NCBI GenBank assembly: GCA_035772405.1
Contig: JAYKKM010000439.1
Coordinates: forward strand, 1,297,001-1,361,000
Length of the DNA: 64,000 nucleotides
Origin: Chrysogorgia sp. JL179-B06
Lineage: Eukaryota > Cnidaria > Anthozoa > Scleralcyonacea > Chrysogorgiidae
Direction of reading: 5' to 3'
Each line of letters starts with the position of its first letter. Position 1 is the stretch's first letter. A program made the translations under genes and the position numbers. The notes under the pieces were generated by a model. It was not told the origin of the DNA and made no database searches. It saw only the letters and a program-made list of their open reading frames with translations. Shown here one piece after another: positions 10,931-21,544 of the stretch.

Positions 10931-11862
10931 TCAACCTATATTTGTGCCATGATGATAATTATACGCCCCCGTAGACGCATGTACGCATTGCGTACCTATT
11001 TTTATACCTTGGCTCAGTTTTGTCCGGTTAACCTGACGTGCGTGAAACTTTTCCACTCCGCAACCAAAGACATCGGTGCACTTCTCAATAGAGCAGTTTC
11101 TCGAAGTGTGCCCTAGCCTTAGGTGGGCGGTAGATTTGGCATGCGTCAGTTTTTCCTCGATTATACGTAAATTATCCTTCATCAAGGTTACTTTTCGTTT
11201 TTGGTTGTTAACATTGCCTTCTAACTTCTCCACGTAGCGTTGCAGAGGTGAAGGGTTTTTCATAACGGACACGGTCTCCGTATGAATCAGTGGTTGCATA
11301 TAGATGGTGGTTGTGACCGAGCAAGATGTACTTTTTCGTCATTTATAGCAGCTACATCGCAAAAATTTGAATCAAGACTTCGAGACGTTTGCTGGTTTTT
11401 CCAAACCGGTATTTTAGAATAATTTTCGTCTTCGATAAGTATAGGTTCGTCGTCCCTAAGTTCGTCGATAAGTATAGGCTCGACTTTTATTATTGGCCGT
11501 TTTGCATCAGAAGCTTCGCGCTGCCCTGATTGGGATATTTGAACTGGAGAATCCAATTCAGACACTTTTATATGCATTTTGGTATAATCGCGGTCTTTGA
11601 CTGTATGCCCAGACTTGAACATTTCCTTAAACATTTCTGCATCACCATAAGGTAAGTTGATGTAGTCTCCATCTTCATCGCGAAACCTTATTCTGATTGT
11701 TGAGGGCGTAGTTATTTGAAGAGCTCTCACGTTTGCTCTTATATCATTAGTCAAATTTACGAAAGAATAATCACTATGTTCCAGAAAGTTAACAAAAAAA
11801 GAACAAAACTTTTCAATTCCGTACTCTACTTTGAAAATATATCTTGTCGCCATGTCAGACAC
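10931..11862 (-). pseudogene. PB1-like domain protein with C-terminal Cys/His motif, frameshifted
   Basis: The first frame (11862-11287) begins MSDMATRYIFKVEYGIEKFC and contains RIRFRDEDGDYINLPYGDAE. That matches the basic beta-strand and acidic OPCA motif of PB1 dimerisation domains (residues about 5-100). A Glu/Asp/Ile-rich linker follows. After a frame change near 11290 the second frame (11299-10931) continues with a predicted coiled coil (RYVEKLEGNVNNQKRKV) and a Cys/His stretch (HLRLGHTSRNCSIEKC). The two frames overlap by 13 bp, so a one-base indel, or less likely an intron, separates them. The gene points away from the 18158 gene. Before the 11963-18125 insertion their 5' ends were only about 120 bp apart, which suggests a shared promoter. 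Function unknown. Confidence 0.55.
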
Positions 11863-12124
11863 GCAGAAAGTGTTTGACAGTTTGTCACTTTTGACCTTGG
11901 TAACGTCACGTTACGCCCTTGACAACGTCGAATTTCATTGAGTAAACATCAAGTTAATTAACGGAAGGTACTAGATGCCATCGTCCTAAACCAGGTGCGC
12001 CAACAATCTGTCAGTGTTACATTAAATTTTCGGTCGTTTTCGAGACTCCTAATCCCAAAACAACTTAGATCCTAACCCTAACCCGCCGCCTAATCCTTGT
12101 TGGAATCGAGGCACGTTCCGCCAC

Positions 12125-12220
12125 ATATCTGTGGCGTACTTAGGACATTTATTTCCGCCGGCGTAATTTAGATTCAGATCCTTAGATCCGGCGTAAAGAT
12201 TTAAAACTGATACGCCGGCG
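12125..12220. promoter_or_regulatory. left subterminal GGCGTA motif cluster
   Basis: Within 100 bp there are four copies of (C/T)GGCGTA in either orientation (near 12130, 12160, 12192 and 12211). The same motif recurs near the right end at about 17963 and 17993. Clusters like this near the ends of hAT transposons are transposase-binding sites; that role is inferred here. Confidence 0.4.
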
Positions 12221-12519
12221 GGTCAGACAAAATTGACAAATGAGCCAAAGTTTGTTCACAATCAGTCAATCACAAATCAGTCACAAGTATTTTTTAGATT
12301 TTGATTAATAGTGATTATGAACTAATAGTAATAGGCAATAGCCCACTCAAAATCCAATATTATAATATAAGATGAAGTATTACAGTGACAAATCACATTC
12401 CAGAAGTACAAAAGGAACGCGGGCTCTTATTTCCTGTTCGTTTGACATTTCACCACGTGTTGAACTGAGTTGACGATGACAATGCCTGTATCACTTGTAT
12501 CAAAGTGCGGAATGCTATA

Positions 12520-15500
12520 ATGTCGAAGGACGCCGTCGATAAACAGTGCTGTGTGTGCAAGGGGAGTTGCCAGTCCCACTTTTGTATTTCCTGCCACAGT
12601 CCTTGCCATCCATTTTGTGGCACAACAATCGAGGAAGATGAAGAGGGCTATGGCGCAAGCGTAAAGTGTTTCAATTGCGAAAAAGCCGAAAATGAAAAGT
12701 TGGATAAATCAATTTCAGGTAAATACATTATATATATATATATATTGTTATATTGTTATATAGATTGTTATATTATTTATTTCTGACATAATGCATACAT
12801 TCTGTAACAAAGATCCAGTGGTCCCAGTCCCAGCAACAAAGCTGGTAGAAAACGTCCACTAGTTATAACTCTATCTGGACAATCTGGTAAGCAGTTCTGA
12901 ATCACTTCACATTTGTCACTTGAAGGTGATGTAGAATCTAGATTCATTAAAACAGTATCATTTCAATAATTAAAACATGTTTTGTTCAATCAATTTGCCA
13001 TTAAACATTATAAATAAAACGTAAAGATAATGTGATATCATGTATATATGTACTACATAAAAAAGTTTAATATTCCTTTTAACACTTCATTATAATTTTA
13101 TGATCCAGAAGATAATTCCACACCAGCTCACAAAAAGCCTAGTTTACAAAGCAAAATCGCTTTTTTGCCATTGACCATTGGAAAAAAATATCCGGGCAAA
13201 GCAAGACGTGTATGTGTTGCAGAGACTGAGAAAAAATCGGACAAGAAAAGCTTTTGCTTGTTGTGTGCTAGGTATTATAAATTTATAATTGTCTCATTTA
13301 TTACAATAATCGTATGGTTTTGAGCGATGTTGGTAATTAAATTAACTTGAAAGCAGATCAGAGGGAGGTAAGAGAGTATCTGCTTATAACAGGTGTGTCT
13401 GAAAAAATGTTTCAAGGTGAGGCAGTTTAATTGTCAAGAAAAGTTTAAAATACCCCTAGCAAGCCAAATATAGACTATAAACATTATATTATAATACATG
13501 CTGGAGCATTTATTAATCTAATACCTATTTAGCTGCACATGAAAGTTAAAATTTGTATAATTAAAAAAATGATTTGCCAAAAATATTTTGCTTTACCTTT
13601 TTTATAGAGCTGTAGAGAAGGAAGGAGTACCTAAAGGTCAGGAACCTTATTTACTTTGCAGGTCTGACAAAAACACAAAAAATCGTCATGTTAAGAGAAA
13701 TCATAGTGATGTAGCAATTGATGGCAGACATGGATGTTATGAGTTTATAGTAGCACTGAATCACAAAGAAGCTATCCAATTGACGTCTACCATTGACCGC
13801 TTTTTTGCTACATCATCTATAACTGCCTGCAAAGGTTTGGATAAATCATGTAGTGCTCACAAAGTGGGAGAAAATGTACCAGCACCAGCATCTCCAGGAC
13901 CAGGAGACGCTAATGATGGTGAACTGGTTACTGGTAGAACATTACAATTTTCCCAGGTGCGTCAGCAGCACAAGATGCACATCACTTCGATGACATAACA
14001 AAGAAAATTGACTCATTGGCAAAGTCAATGGACAAAATGTTTGATTTTGTGAAAGAGAAAAGTGGAAATATTGAGTTTGGACCATTTCTCTCTCTTGGCA
14101 CGAAGAACTTTCAAGAGTCTTTGAAAGTTGTTAATGAATGGGCTAATATACAGAATATTTCCCAAATTGTTAACAGATTTCCAAATTTGTCTTTTTTTGT
14201 TGGCAATTCAGATACCCAATTATCAGTTCTTCGCTGTGAAGTTTGCTTTCGTTACCTAACAAGGGACCCTTTTCAGATCAACCAAGCTTGAATGATGCTC
14301 TTGTCACTGCACGAAAAGGCATTGGAAAGTAAATATTTTTACTGCTATATTAGAACAAAATCCTTGCAAAATAATTGGGCTTGTAGAGGTTACGCATACA
14401 TGCAAGATTTAATACAAAAAAGGTTAAATTAAATTTATGTGTATACATAAACCTGTACAAGTAAATATATTAAGTGTCGTATGTACCGGTATTTATAGCC
14501 TATCAATTAATAGTAATGGCATATTTATCTTTTAGTTATTCAAATTCAATTGCTAGTGGAATAATTGTAATGCCTGAAAATCGGGAAAAACTCTTAGAAG
14601 GACAAAACGCGTATTGGTTCAATATGAAAAGACAAATAAAGAACCATATGTTGTGTAATGGCGAACTGTCAAAAATTCACTTTGAAGCACTCAAAGTAAG
14701 TTGTATTTAATATTCAATACTTACTGTTGGTTTAGATACACTCTTTATATCATTCTTTCATACTAGTATAAGGATCAAATGGACAGAAGGAAAGATCGAG
14801 CTGTTAAAGCCACTGAGAATATTGTCCTGGTAGCTCTGAATCTCATAGAAACCAAAACAGCCGCTCAACATTACGAAACAAGCATTGCCTGTCACATTGC
14901 CACAGGATCAGATATGGGTGACATGAGCCATGGCAGAAAGCAGATGAATGAAATTATGCGGGCAGCGGAAATATACATTGATAGAAGCGTTTCAGAATTC
15001 CTTTTGACACCATTACCATCAACCCATCTACCTCCTCATTTTTATGCGTCTTCTGACAAGTCTACTATACACAGAATAACCAACCAGGCTATTATGCTGT
15101 GTCCAATTGTTTCAGGTAGTTATGTATATTTTATCCAGTAATAATTTTTAACTAATATATTAACAGACTAAAAACGATTAAAAAAGTTAAAAGGAATAAA
15201 ATATATTAATACAATATTTTAACTATTTTATATATTTGAATTAGGACAATGTACGCATGTATTAGTAAATGAAGAACCACTGTATGTACTGTAGGTACTA
15301 CTAGTGAATTCATTATTATTATTATTGTTATTATTATTATTATTATTATTGTTATTATTATTATTATTGCATAGGGAAAAGACGTGCTATACCTGTAGAT
15401 GCTTCGGAAGTTTATTCGATTACCAGCGATGAAGCGATGATGCGGCTGTGCCAACTGAAGTGTCTGCATGGAGCATGTGCACCTGAGTTGGCAAACTCAG

Positions 15501-17504
15501 TATATGATGCTATCAAGTCTACCTATAACTTGGAAGAGGATGCTTTGAGTGCTTCATGGCAGGGGACCTGCTGTGATGGGCAGTATTATCTAGCAAGGGC
15601 TTTTGAACAGACTTTGAACAAGCGATTGAAGCATAATAGTACTTTCTTCGATGTCATCTGGGATCCTCCACACTGGCTTGATAAAGGCATTGATGATGTG
15701 TTCAAAGGTACTTCAGCCTACGTTAAATTGCATTTTTGTGAATATTCTTTTTACACGTTCCCGTGTTATGTCAAAATTCCAACCTATTCTGTTATAAGGT
15801 ATTGTTGGTCAATCCAAAGAATTTATGGGGCGGCTGATAAAAAGAACGTCTTCTATTCATCACATTTTCAATCGTGGCAAGATGCTTGCTCAAGCTGAAG
15901 CACAGGCAAAGAGTGATAAAAGCCAGCTGTATGTTACTAGCCGGGCTTGTGCTACCCGCTTTTCAACATCGCAGTATCATGAATTCCTTAAGATATACGA
16001 TTCATGACCAAACTATGTTAAAACTTTTCGTAACTTTGCTTACTCAGAAGTTACAGAGTACGAAATTGCAGGCAAAGATTTTGTCATCGACCTTTGTGGT
16101 GCTATCGACATTCTCCATCCATTCATGTCGTTACTGGTGGAACTTCAAAGCTTGCAAGCACCGATATGGAAAGTTTGCATTTGGTACCCAAAGCTGCTAA
16201 AACAAGTTGAAGCAATGGAAAAGTTTACACTCCAAAGTCTACCAACGTCCATGGTTAGATTATCATCTAATGTGGAAGATGTGCGGAAGGGTCTGTTCAA
16301 GCAGACTAAACTGGTTGACGGTTGGATCATCATAGATTCTGGCTCCGGGCCAAAGGAATCACAATTGCTAACGTGGAAGGCAAGAGAATTGGAAGACAGT
16401 GAGAATGACCTTAAGACCTAACTTACGGATTTAAAGACATCGTTGAAATCCAGGTTAGGTATAAACAATCTTGGAAATGTCCTTCGTGATAAAAATATAT
16501 TTGATTTAATTGTCCAATTCTAACATTTTATTTAATAATTCAATCGGTTGATGTGCATATTATATTCTTGTATTTGCTGCATTTTTGTCATTATGTATAT
16601 TCATTGAAGGTGTCATCAACATTGTTATTATCTTATCTTAGGTTTTTGGAGAGCATGTCCCCAATGCAGAATGATTTGACTTGTCTAGATCTTGACAACA
16701 TTATTGGCCTACTAGTTGGACATCGCCAATCACATAATGGGATTTATATGCTCTTTAAATCATGTACAGTGTATGGCGTTGATAGAAGATATTGCCTTTA
16801 CTCCATCATTGTCTCGTGTTGTACATCGTAAAATAAAGACAACTCTAAAAGAGTTAGTGTGGCACCCAAAATATTTAGATATTTTGGCAAAGTTTGCCAA
16901 AGTTTTGCACAAAAAAGGAAACGTCGGAGCATTCCTGTGCAACCACTTTGACTATGTCGAGAAGGGAAAAAAAGTTCACTTTGAGAGCATAAGAAACAAA
17001 GTTGGTAAACTGAAGGATCTTTCTCTGTCGTCAAACACTGTACACTTCAAGAATGTTTATGGTGCAGAATTTGAGTTCCTGACCGTCAGTTTGGTTATTG
17101 ATGAAGAGGCGTTGGTGGTACAGATGTACACAAATCCCACGGTATTCGACATGCTTGGTTTGGAAATTTGCGTATGTTATGACATATGCATGGCAAAAGG
17201 TGGAACAGAAGCAATAATAGAAAGCTTCTACTCGTCAATGCAAGCCCAAGCCATGAGTGCTGCCCAAGACAACAAGACTCTAGCACTCAGGACAAAGCTC
17301 GAGTGGGCTGTACCACCTCTTATCCAGGCAAGTAAACTTGTCTCGGGCACAGCTAAGATTTACATCGAAGGAGACAAACAAAAGAAGTTAAAGTCACACC
17401 AGTGGCCAACAATCGGTGACGCAGGAAGATCAAAATCTCACAAATTCTCTAAAGTTGTAGATAGACTGTCATCTTCTGAAGCATATTTGCCGTTTCTTCA
17501 GTAG
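12520..17504 (+). pseudogene. hAT-like transposase, nine exons, inactivated
   Basis: Exons with GT-AG borders: 12520-12718, about 12813-12886, 13109-13271, 13608-14328, 14536-14695, 14767-15115, 15375-15707, 15799-16453 and 16642-17504. Exon 1 encodes a Cys-rich zinc finger (CCVCKGSCQSHFCISCHSPC). Exon 6 contains PPHFYASSDKSTIH. Exon 7 has GTCCDGQYY and VIWDPPHWLDKG, resembling the DG and second-Asp regions of hAT RNase-H folds. Exon 8 has TRFSTSQYHEFL, like the TRW motif. Defects: frameshifts near 13960 and 14270 (homopolymers), in-frame TGA at 16008 and TAA near 16422, and a frameshift near 16710. Phases agree across most junctions, so the intron model is sound. I give the family as hAT-like; KIAA1586/ZNF862-type relatives are an alternative. 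Confidence 0.65.
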
Positions 17505-17959
17505 TTAGCTCATAGTATGGCCAATAATCCAACATTACCATCAGGGACAGTTCAAGAGAGTACAGTAAAGAGAAGGCAATGCGAAACGAAGCATATACTA
17601 TGGGAATGATTTAAGCCAGAGTCCATAAATCGCCGTTTAGTTAACACAGAGCTCTTGTCGTCGTTATCGACACTTATGGAACAATACGTTAGGGTTCTCT
17701 TTACTATTTTACAATGGCATTGTTATAATTTTTCAGTTTTTTTTCAGTTTTGTTGACTGTATTGACGTATAGCGACTCATTGTTCACTAATAAATTCGGA
17801 TTTTGGATACATGTTATGATCATATAGGTCATATTTGTCACATTATTAATGTTATACATCGATATTAATAATTGCAATAAAAGTAACAATATTTTGTAAC
17901 AATATTTAAAGCGCGACATATAGCGCAATTTTTCGAACGGCAAATTTTATAAATTTTTT

Positions 17960-18010
17960 AGACTGGCGTATGAAAATCTATACATATTTACTTGGCGTAA
18001 AATATGTGGC
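17960..18010. promoter_or_regulatory. right subterminal GGCGTA motifs
   Basis: Two copies, 'ctggcgta' and 'ttggcgta', lie 30 bp apart just inside the 'gtggcggacgtgctg' block that is inverted relative to 12105-12135. They mirror the left cluster and are the expected partner binding region for a transposase. Confidence 0.35.
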
Positions 18011-18157
18011 GGACGTGCTGCACCGATTCCAGCCTGGCGCCTAATGGGTTTTCTAACCCTAACCCCCCGCCTTAAGTGTCTTCCTAATTGGCAAACCTTT
18101 AGGTCGATGACATCTAGTACTTTCCTTAATTAACGCACGGTGCACACTCAATTGCAA

Positions 18158-18502
18158 ATGGCGGTAAGTGGCAGTTTGTTTCCCACGACACCAAAAACTC
18201 CAATGCAAGCGAAGTTAGAATCATATGGCGTCAATTTTCCGAGTAGGAAAACGTCCGCATTAACCTCTCAACTGAGGCCCAACACTGAGATTGAACAGCT
18301 CCGAATGGCAACTAAACTTTCACTGACTGCGGCGCCCACCGACATAAACAATGAAGTATTCGAAGTAAGGGCTTGTGAACCAGTGATGTCTGACCACGAA
18401 GAATTGCCAGAATATACCGACTTGCAGCAGGATGAGCCGGTTTATCGTGAAATTAAAGACAGGGTAACGAAAACGAAGCCGCTAATATTTTATTGGAATT
18501 GA
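18158..18502 (+). CDS. 'LESYGVNFP' family protein, copy 2 (unknown function)
   Basis: ATG at 18158 opens MAVSGSLFPTTPKTPMQAK, then LESYGVNFPSRKTSALTSQ, matching the core of the 3244-3771 protein. The frame ends with an acidic half (EPVMSDHEELPEYTDLQQ) and a basic end. It is about 115 residues, shorter than copy 1. It starts 25 bp after the right target duplication of the 11963-18125 element and diverges from the PB1 gene, so the two were probably a divergent pair. 'atggcg|gtaagt' at the start could also be a splice donor, leaving the true 5' end uncertain. No domain is recognised. Confidence 0.45.
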   Translation: MAVSGSLFPTTPKTPMQAKLESYGVNFPSRKTSALTSQLRPNTEIEQLRMATKLSLTAAPTDINNEVFEVRACEPVMSDHEELPEYTDLQQDEPVYREIKDRVTKTKPLIFYWN

Positions 18503-18910
18503 TGAACCAATAGTGAAAAAAATAAAACTTTACGGAAGGTTCACATTTTACGTAAAGCTTTCCTGCATTTAAGAACACGCTTTGTTTTTGATCTTCCTTT
18601 TTTCGATTTTTCTTTTGGTTTTGTGTTTTATACATTGAGAACCTGACAGTGCATTTAAAAATAAATGTATATTACGTTGAGTTTAATACAAATATTAAAA
18701 ATAATGACGCCCACCCAGTGCGTTGTTTACTTTGAGATGTATTTTGATATGAAAAAGGTATACATTGTTTTTAATAAAATCCTGGTATTAAATTTAAAAC
18801 GTATCACTGTACATAGAATGTAAATTTGATGTTACACTGAACAACAAGTTGTTTTTTTACCCAGGCTTATCTATTAACATATAGTCAAGTAGTCAACAAT
18901 AAATGTGACT

Positions 18911-19955
18911 TCAAAGTTGCGTAAAGTAACCAACGTGACGATAATATCCGGAAGAATCAGCACTGGTTATGTCTCCCACTGCACACCAGATTGCATACTC
19001 TAGGTTGTCAAACACAATCTCTTGGTATCTGTACTGAAGTAGATACTTGAGCTTCGAGAACACTTCTTCTACAGGGTTTAGGTCGGGTGAATATACAGGC
19101 AAAAATAACAGTTGCACACCTATTTCCATCAAAGACTCTCGAAGAATTTCTTTCTGCCTCTCCGTGATGTGCGGCAAAATTATCCACAACTACAATGTCA
19201 CCAACTTCTAACACTGGTCGTTGTGTATGTGGGTCTGTTGTATGCAACGCATCAGAAAAAACTCAAATGCATTACATCCACCTTCAATAACATTGGCGTA
19301 TTTCATTCCATCTGTACCCACCAAAAAATTAAGAGTTTTGTTTGCTGTGGATGAGTACCTGCGAATGTCAAGACATTGTTCGCCAACAACAGAATGCCCA
19401 TACTTTCTGTGCCCACTATCGGGTAGTTGAAAGCCAGTTTCATCAAAGAATTTGACGGAAGCGGGATTCTTTGTTGACAAATAATCAAGGTTACCTGGGT
19501 GTAGACAAGATTTTCGTGGGTAAATCTTTTATCCACACACTCTCCCAAACGTTTACGAGAGTATTCTCTTCTGCTTGGCAATTTATGCCGAACATGTCGT
19601 GAAATTGTGGTAAGTGAAATCAAACCACAATCTCCAAACTCGTTCAGTTGTTTCTGTATCTCCTTCAAAGAGTAAGTTGCCTTATGGTTTACCAATGTTT
19701 CCAATAATAATGAATCAGCAAACGAAAGTTTGCTTTGAATTATAACGTGATTTCGTGGCATAGGCTCAATATGTCCCATTTCACGATATTGTTTCAAGAT
19801 CTTTGAAACTGTCGTTGGTTGAATTCGCAGTCTTTTACCAACGCAACGCTCCGAAAGGAACCTTGCTGAGAAAGTTCAATCGCCTGGTGTCTTAAATCTT
19901 CAGATAAACGAGTCCCTGGTTTATATGATCTTCCGAACTTATTTACAGTATTCAT
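18911..19955 (-). pseudogene. Tc1/mariner-type transposase, frameshifted
   Basis: From ATG at 19955 the product starts with a basic leader and a helix-turn-helix region (RLSEDLRHQAIELSQQG). After a frameshift near 19850 comes TVSKILKQYREMGHIEP, typical of the paired-like DNA-binding domain. The catalytic part shows FFDETGFQLPDSG (first Asp), VGDIVVVDNFAAHH (second Asp) and YSPDLNPVEEVFSKLK (Glu) in three different frames. At least three indels therefore break the gene. Roughly 38 residues separate the second Asp from the Glu, once the shift is allowed for. No clear terminal inverted repeats were found. Confidence 0.8.
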
Positions 19956-20291
19956 CGAGTCGATTTAAAAAGGCGGAAACATAAACGTTTAGGCCAACCA
20001 CAGCGAACTTTCAAATTTTGCAGCTTGTTAATTTAAACTCATTACCCCATTTCATGTTTGTGTGTCACGTGTACACGCTTAGGCGCCAGCGACTGTATTT
20101 CATACCCCAAAGCGACATTTTACGTCTGCCGACGACTGTTAATTCTGAAAGCCTGCAAATGCTAACACCTGATTTTCCTTCTGACCCTCGTGCCCTCGGC
20201 CCATAGTGAAGAGCAGCAGTTGTTGTTGGCACATCGACCCCCATCATACTGGAATACAACACCAAGCAGGAAAAGTTGACATTTACTTTTT

Positions 20292-20514
20292 ATAAGCGAG
20301 GATGAGGGGAATTGATTATTGTTTACTATTATACAGTCTGTCAGTATTAAAGGCAATTTTGATAAAAATCTGCCTGACCTTCTCCTGGGATTGAATATGG
20401 TTGGATGGATAATCCTTTATATATAAAATAAATAATCTATTTGTTCATGACAGCTTGAAGACGCGAATCAATGGCAAAATAATTTCTGTCATATCTTTGC
20501 ACATCATATGATCA
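20292..20514. repeat. 223-bp block inverted relative to copy at 28426-28637
   Basis: Here the block reads 'ataagcgagg ... tttgcacat'. In the other copy, between the same flanks ('gacatttacttttt' and 'catatgatcaaatt'), it reads 'atgtgcaaa ... cgcttat'. Both breakpoints fall at an AT dinucleotide. It has no terminal inverted repeats, so it is a true inversion of the block, not a mobile element inserted twice. Confidence 0.8.
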
Positions 20515-20643
20515 AATTTTGCTGAATATAAAAACATCATATCCCGGAAGTCACCAGAGTAGATACAAGAGAAACCTATATTAGATTTTTGCGACACCAC
20601 ATTTATACTAAGATATAACAACCATGCAATATGTTCATTTAAA

Positions 20644-20909
20644 GGTGCCGTCCAGTCCGTTCTGCGCATGTGTGATATTTCAAACGTGAGTTCGAAAGTG
20701 AGTATTGATCAAAGGTGGCAAAGGCTAGAGTGGTAGTTAAATATATTATCCACATTTAGGAACAGAACAGCTTCAACGTTTTTTAGGCGGAAAAGCTCAA
20801 GCGTGGAAAACAAATCCACAATACTTCATGTTCAATGTTTATATAATGCAATGTAAACAAATGATGTAAACAGAAACGTGGACATGCGCAGAACGGACTG
20901 GACGGCACC
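20644..20909. mobile_element. MITE with 28-bp terminal inverted repeats
   Basis: The terminal repeats are identical for 28 bp, beginning GGTGCCGTCCAGTCCGTTCT. The element is 266 bp and has no frame. The duplicate segment at about 28770 lacks it. The target duplication is not clear from that comparison. Confidence 0.75.
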
Positions 20910-21090
20910 AACAATAATAAACACGTAACCAAACTTAGTTAAAATACATATGGAGCCTGAAAGACCAGAATATTAAGTATGATATCAAGTGGGGAAAAGT
21001 AAAACAAGCTAGGTCATACACAAACGTTAACAAGAAATGCAAGATAAGCATAAGCTTATGGAAAAGTATTTTGTAATAGATGTAAACCTA

Positions 21091-21544
21091 ATATAGTCCA
21101 GGAGGAGAAGGGGGTATCGTCACCCGAGGAGGGCATTTACGGGAGTTAGTGTGTTTGGTCAAGTTTGGTGCGCTGATTTCAAAAATCGATGTTATACAGG
21201 GAATTAACGGGCCTTCAGCCTCGTTTTCACGAATTTAGCCTCGTTTTGGTGCAAATTGAGAAAACAGCAAAACACGCTAAACAGTATTGTTACTACATGG
21301 TAAATGTGATAAAAGTTACCAATTGCAATAAATTATTGGACACTGAATCCAAAATGTGAAATGGAAAATGTGGGCATTTTAAACCTCGTTTTGGTGTAAA
21401 GCCTCGTTTTGGTGTTAAGTAGCGCCCTCGCCCTTGTTAAAACACTCAAACGACGTTCTGAGAGCGCTTATTATCTCATTTGGGTCCAGCTAACGTTACA
21501 ACTTCGTATCCATGGCCTGCCAGCCCTATATTTTCAAGATGGCG
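21091..21544. other. no gene recognised
   Basis: Unique-looking sequence with a short repeated phrase 'cctcgttttggtg' (near 21241, 21385 and 21402). No frame or RNA is supported. Confidence 0.4.

Larger units (their letters stand above)
11963..18125 (+). mobile_element. 6.2-kb hAT-like DNA transposon with full-length but decayed gene
   Basis: The left end GGAAGGTACTAGATGCCATC and the inverted right end GGAAAGTACTAGATGTCATC match, with more similarity inside ('ttggaatcg', 'cgtccgccacata'). TTAATTAAC flanks both sides (11954-11962 and 18126-18134), an 8-10 bp duplication depending on where the end is placed. Subterminal regions carry repeated GGCGTA motifs. Inside is one multi-exon gene in the plus orientation. 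The element split the promoter region between the PB1 gene and the second LESYGVNFP gene. Confidence 0.75.
20205..21090. repeat. duplicated segment D, copy A
   Basis: From 'gagcagcagttgttgttggc' (20210) onward this matches 28345-28950 in the same orientation. The exceptions are an internal block in reverse orientation (20292-20514) and a MITE at 20644-20909 absent from copy B. Matching resumes after the MITE ('acatatggagcctgaaagac'). Confidence 0.8.
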
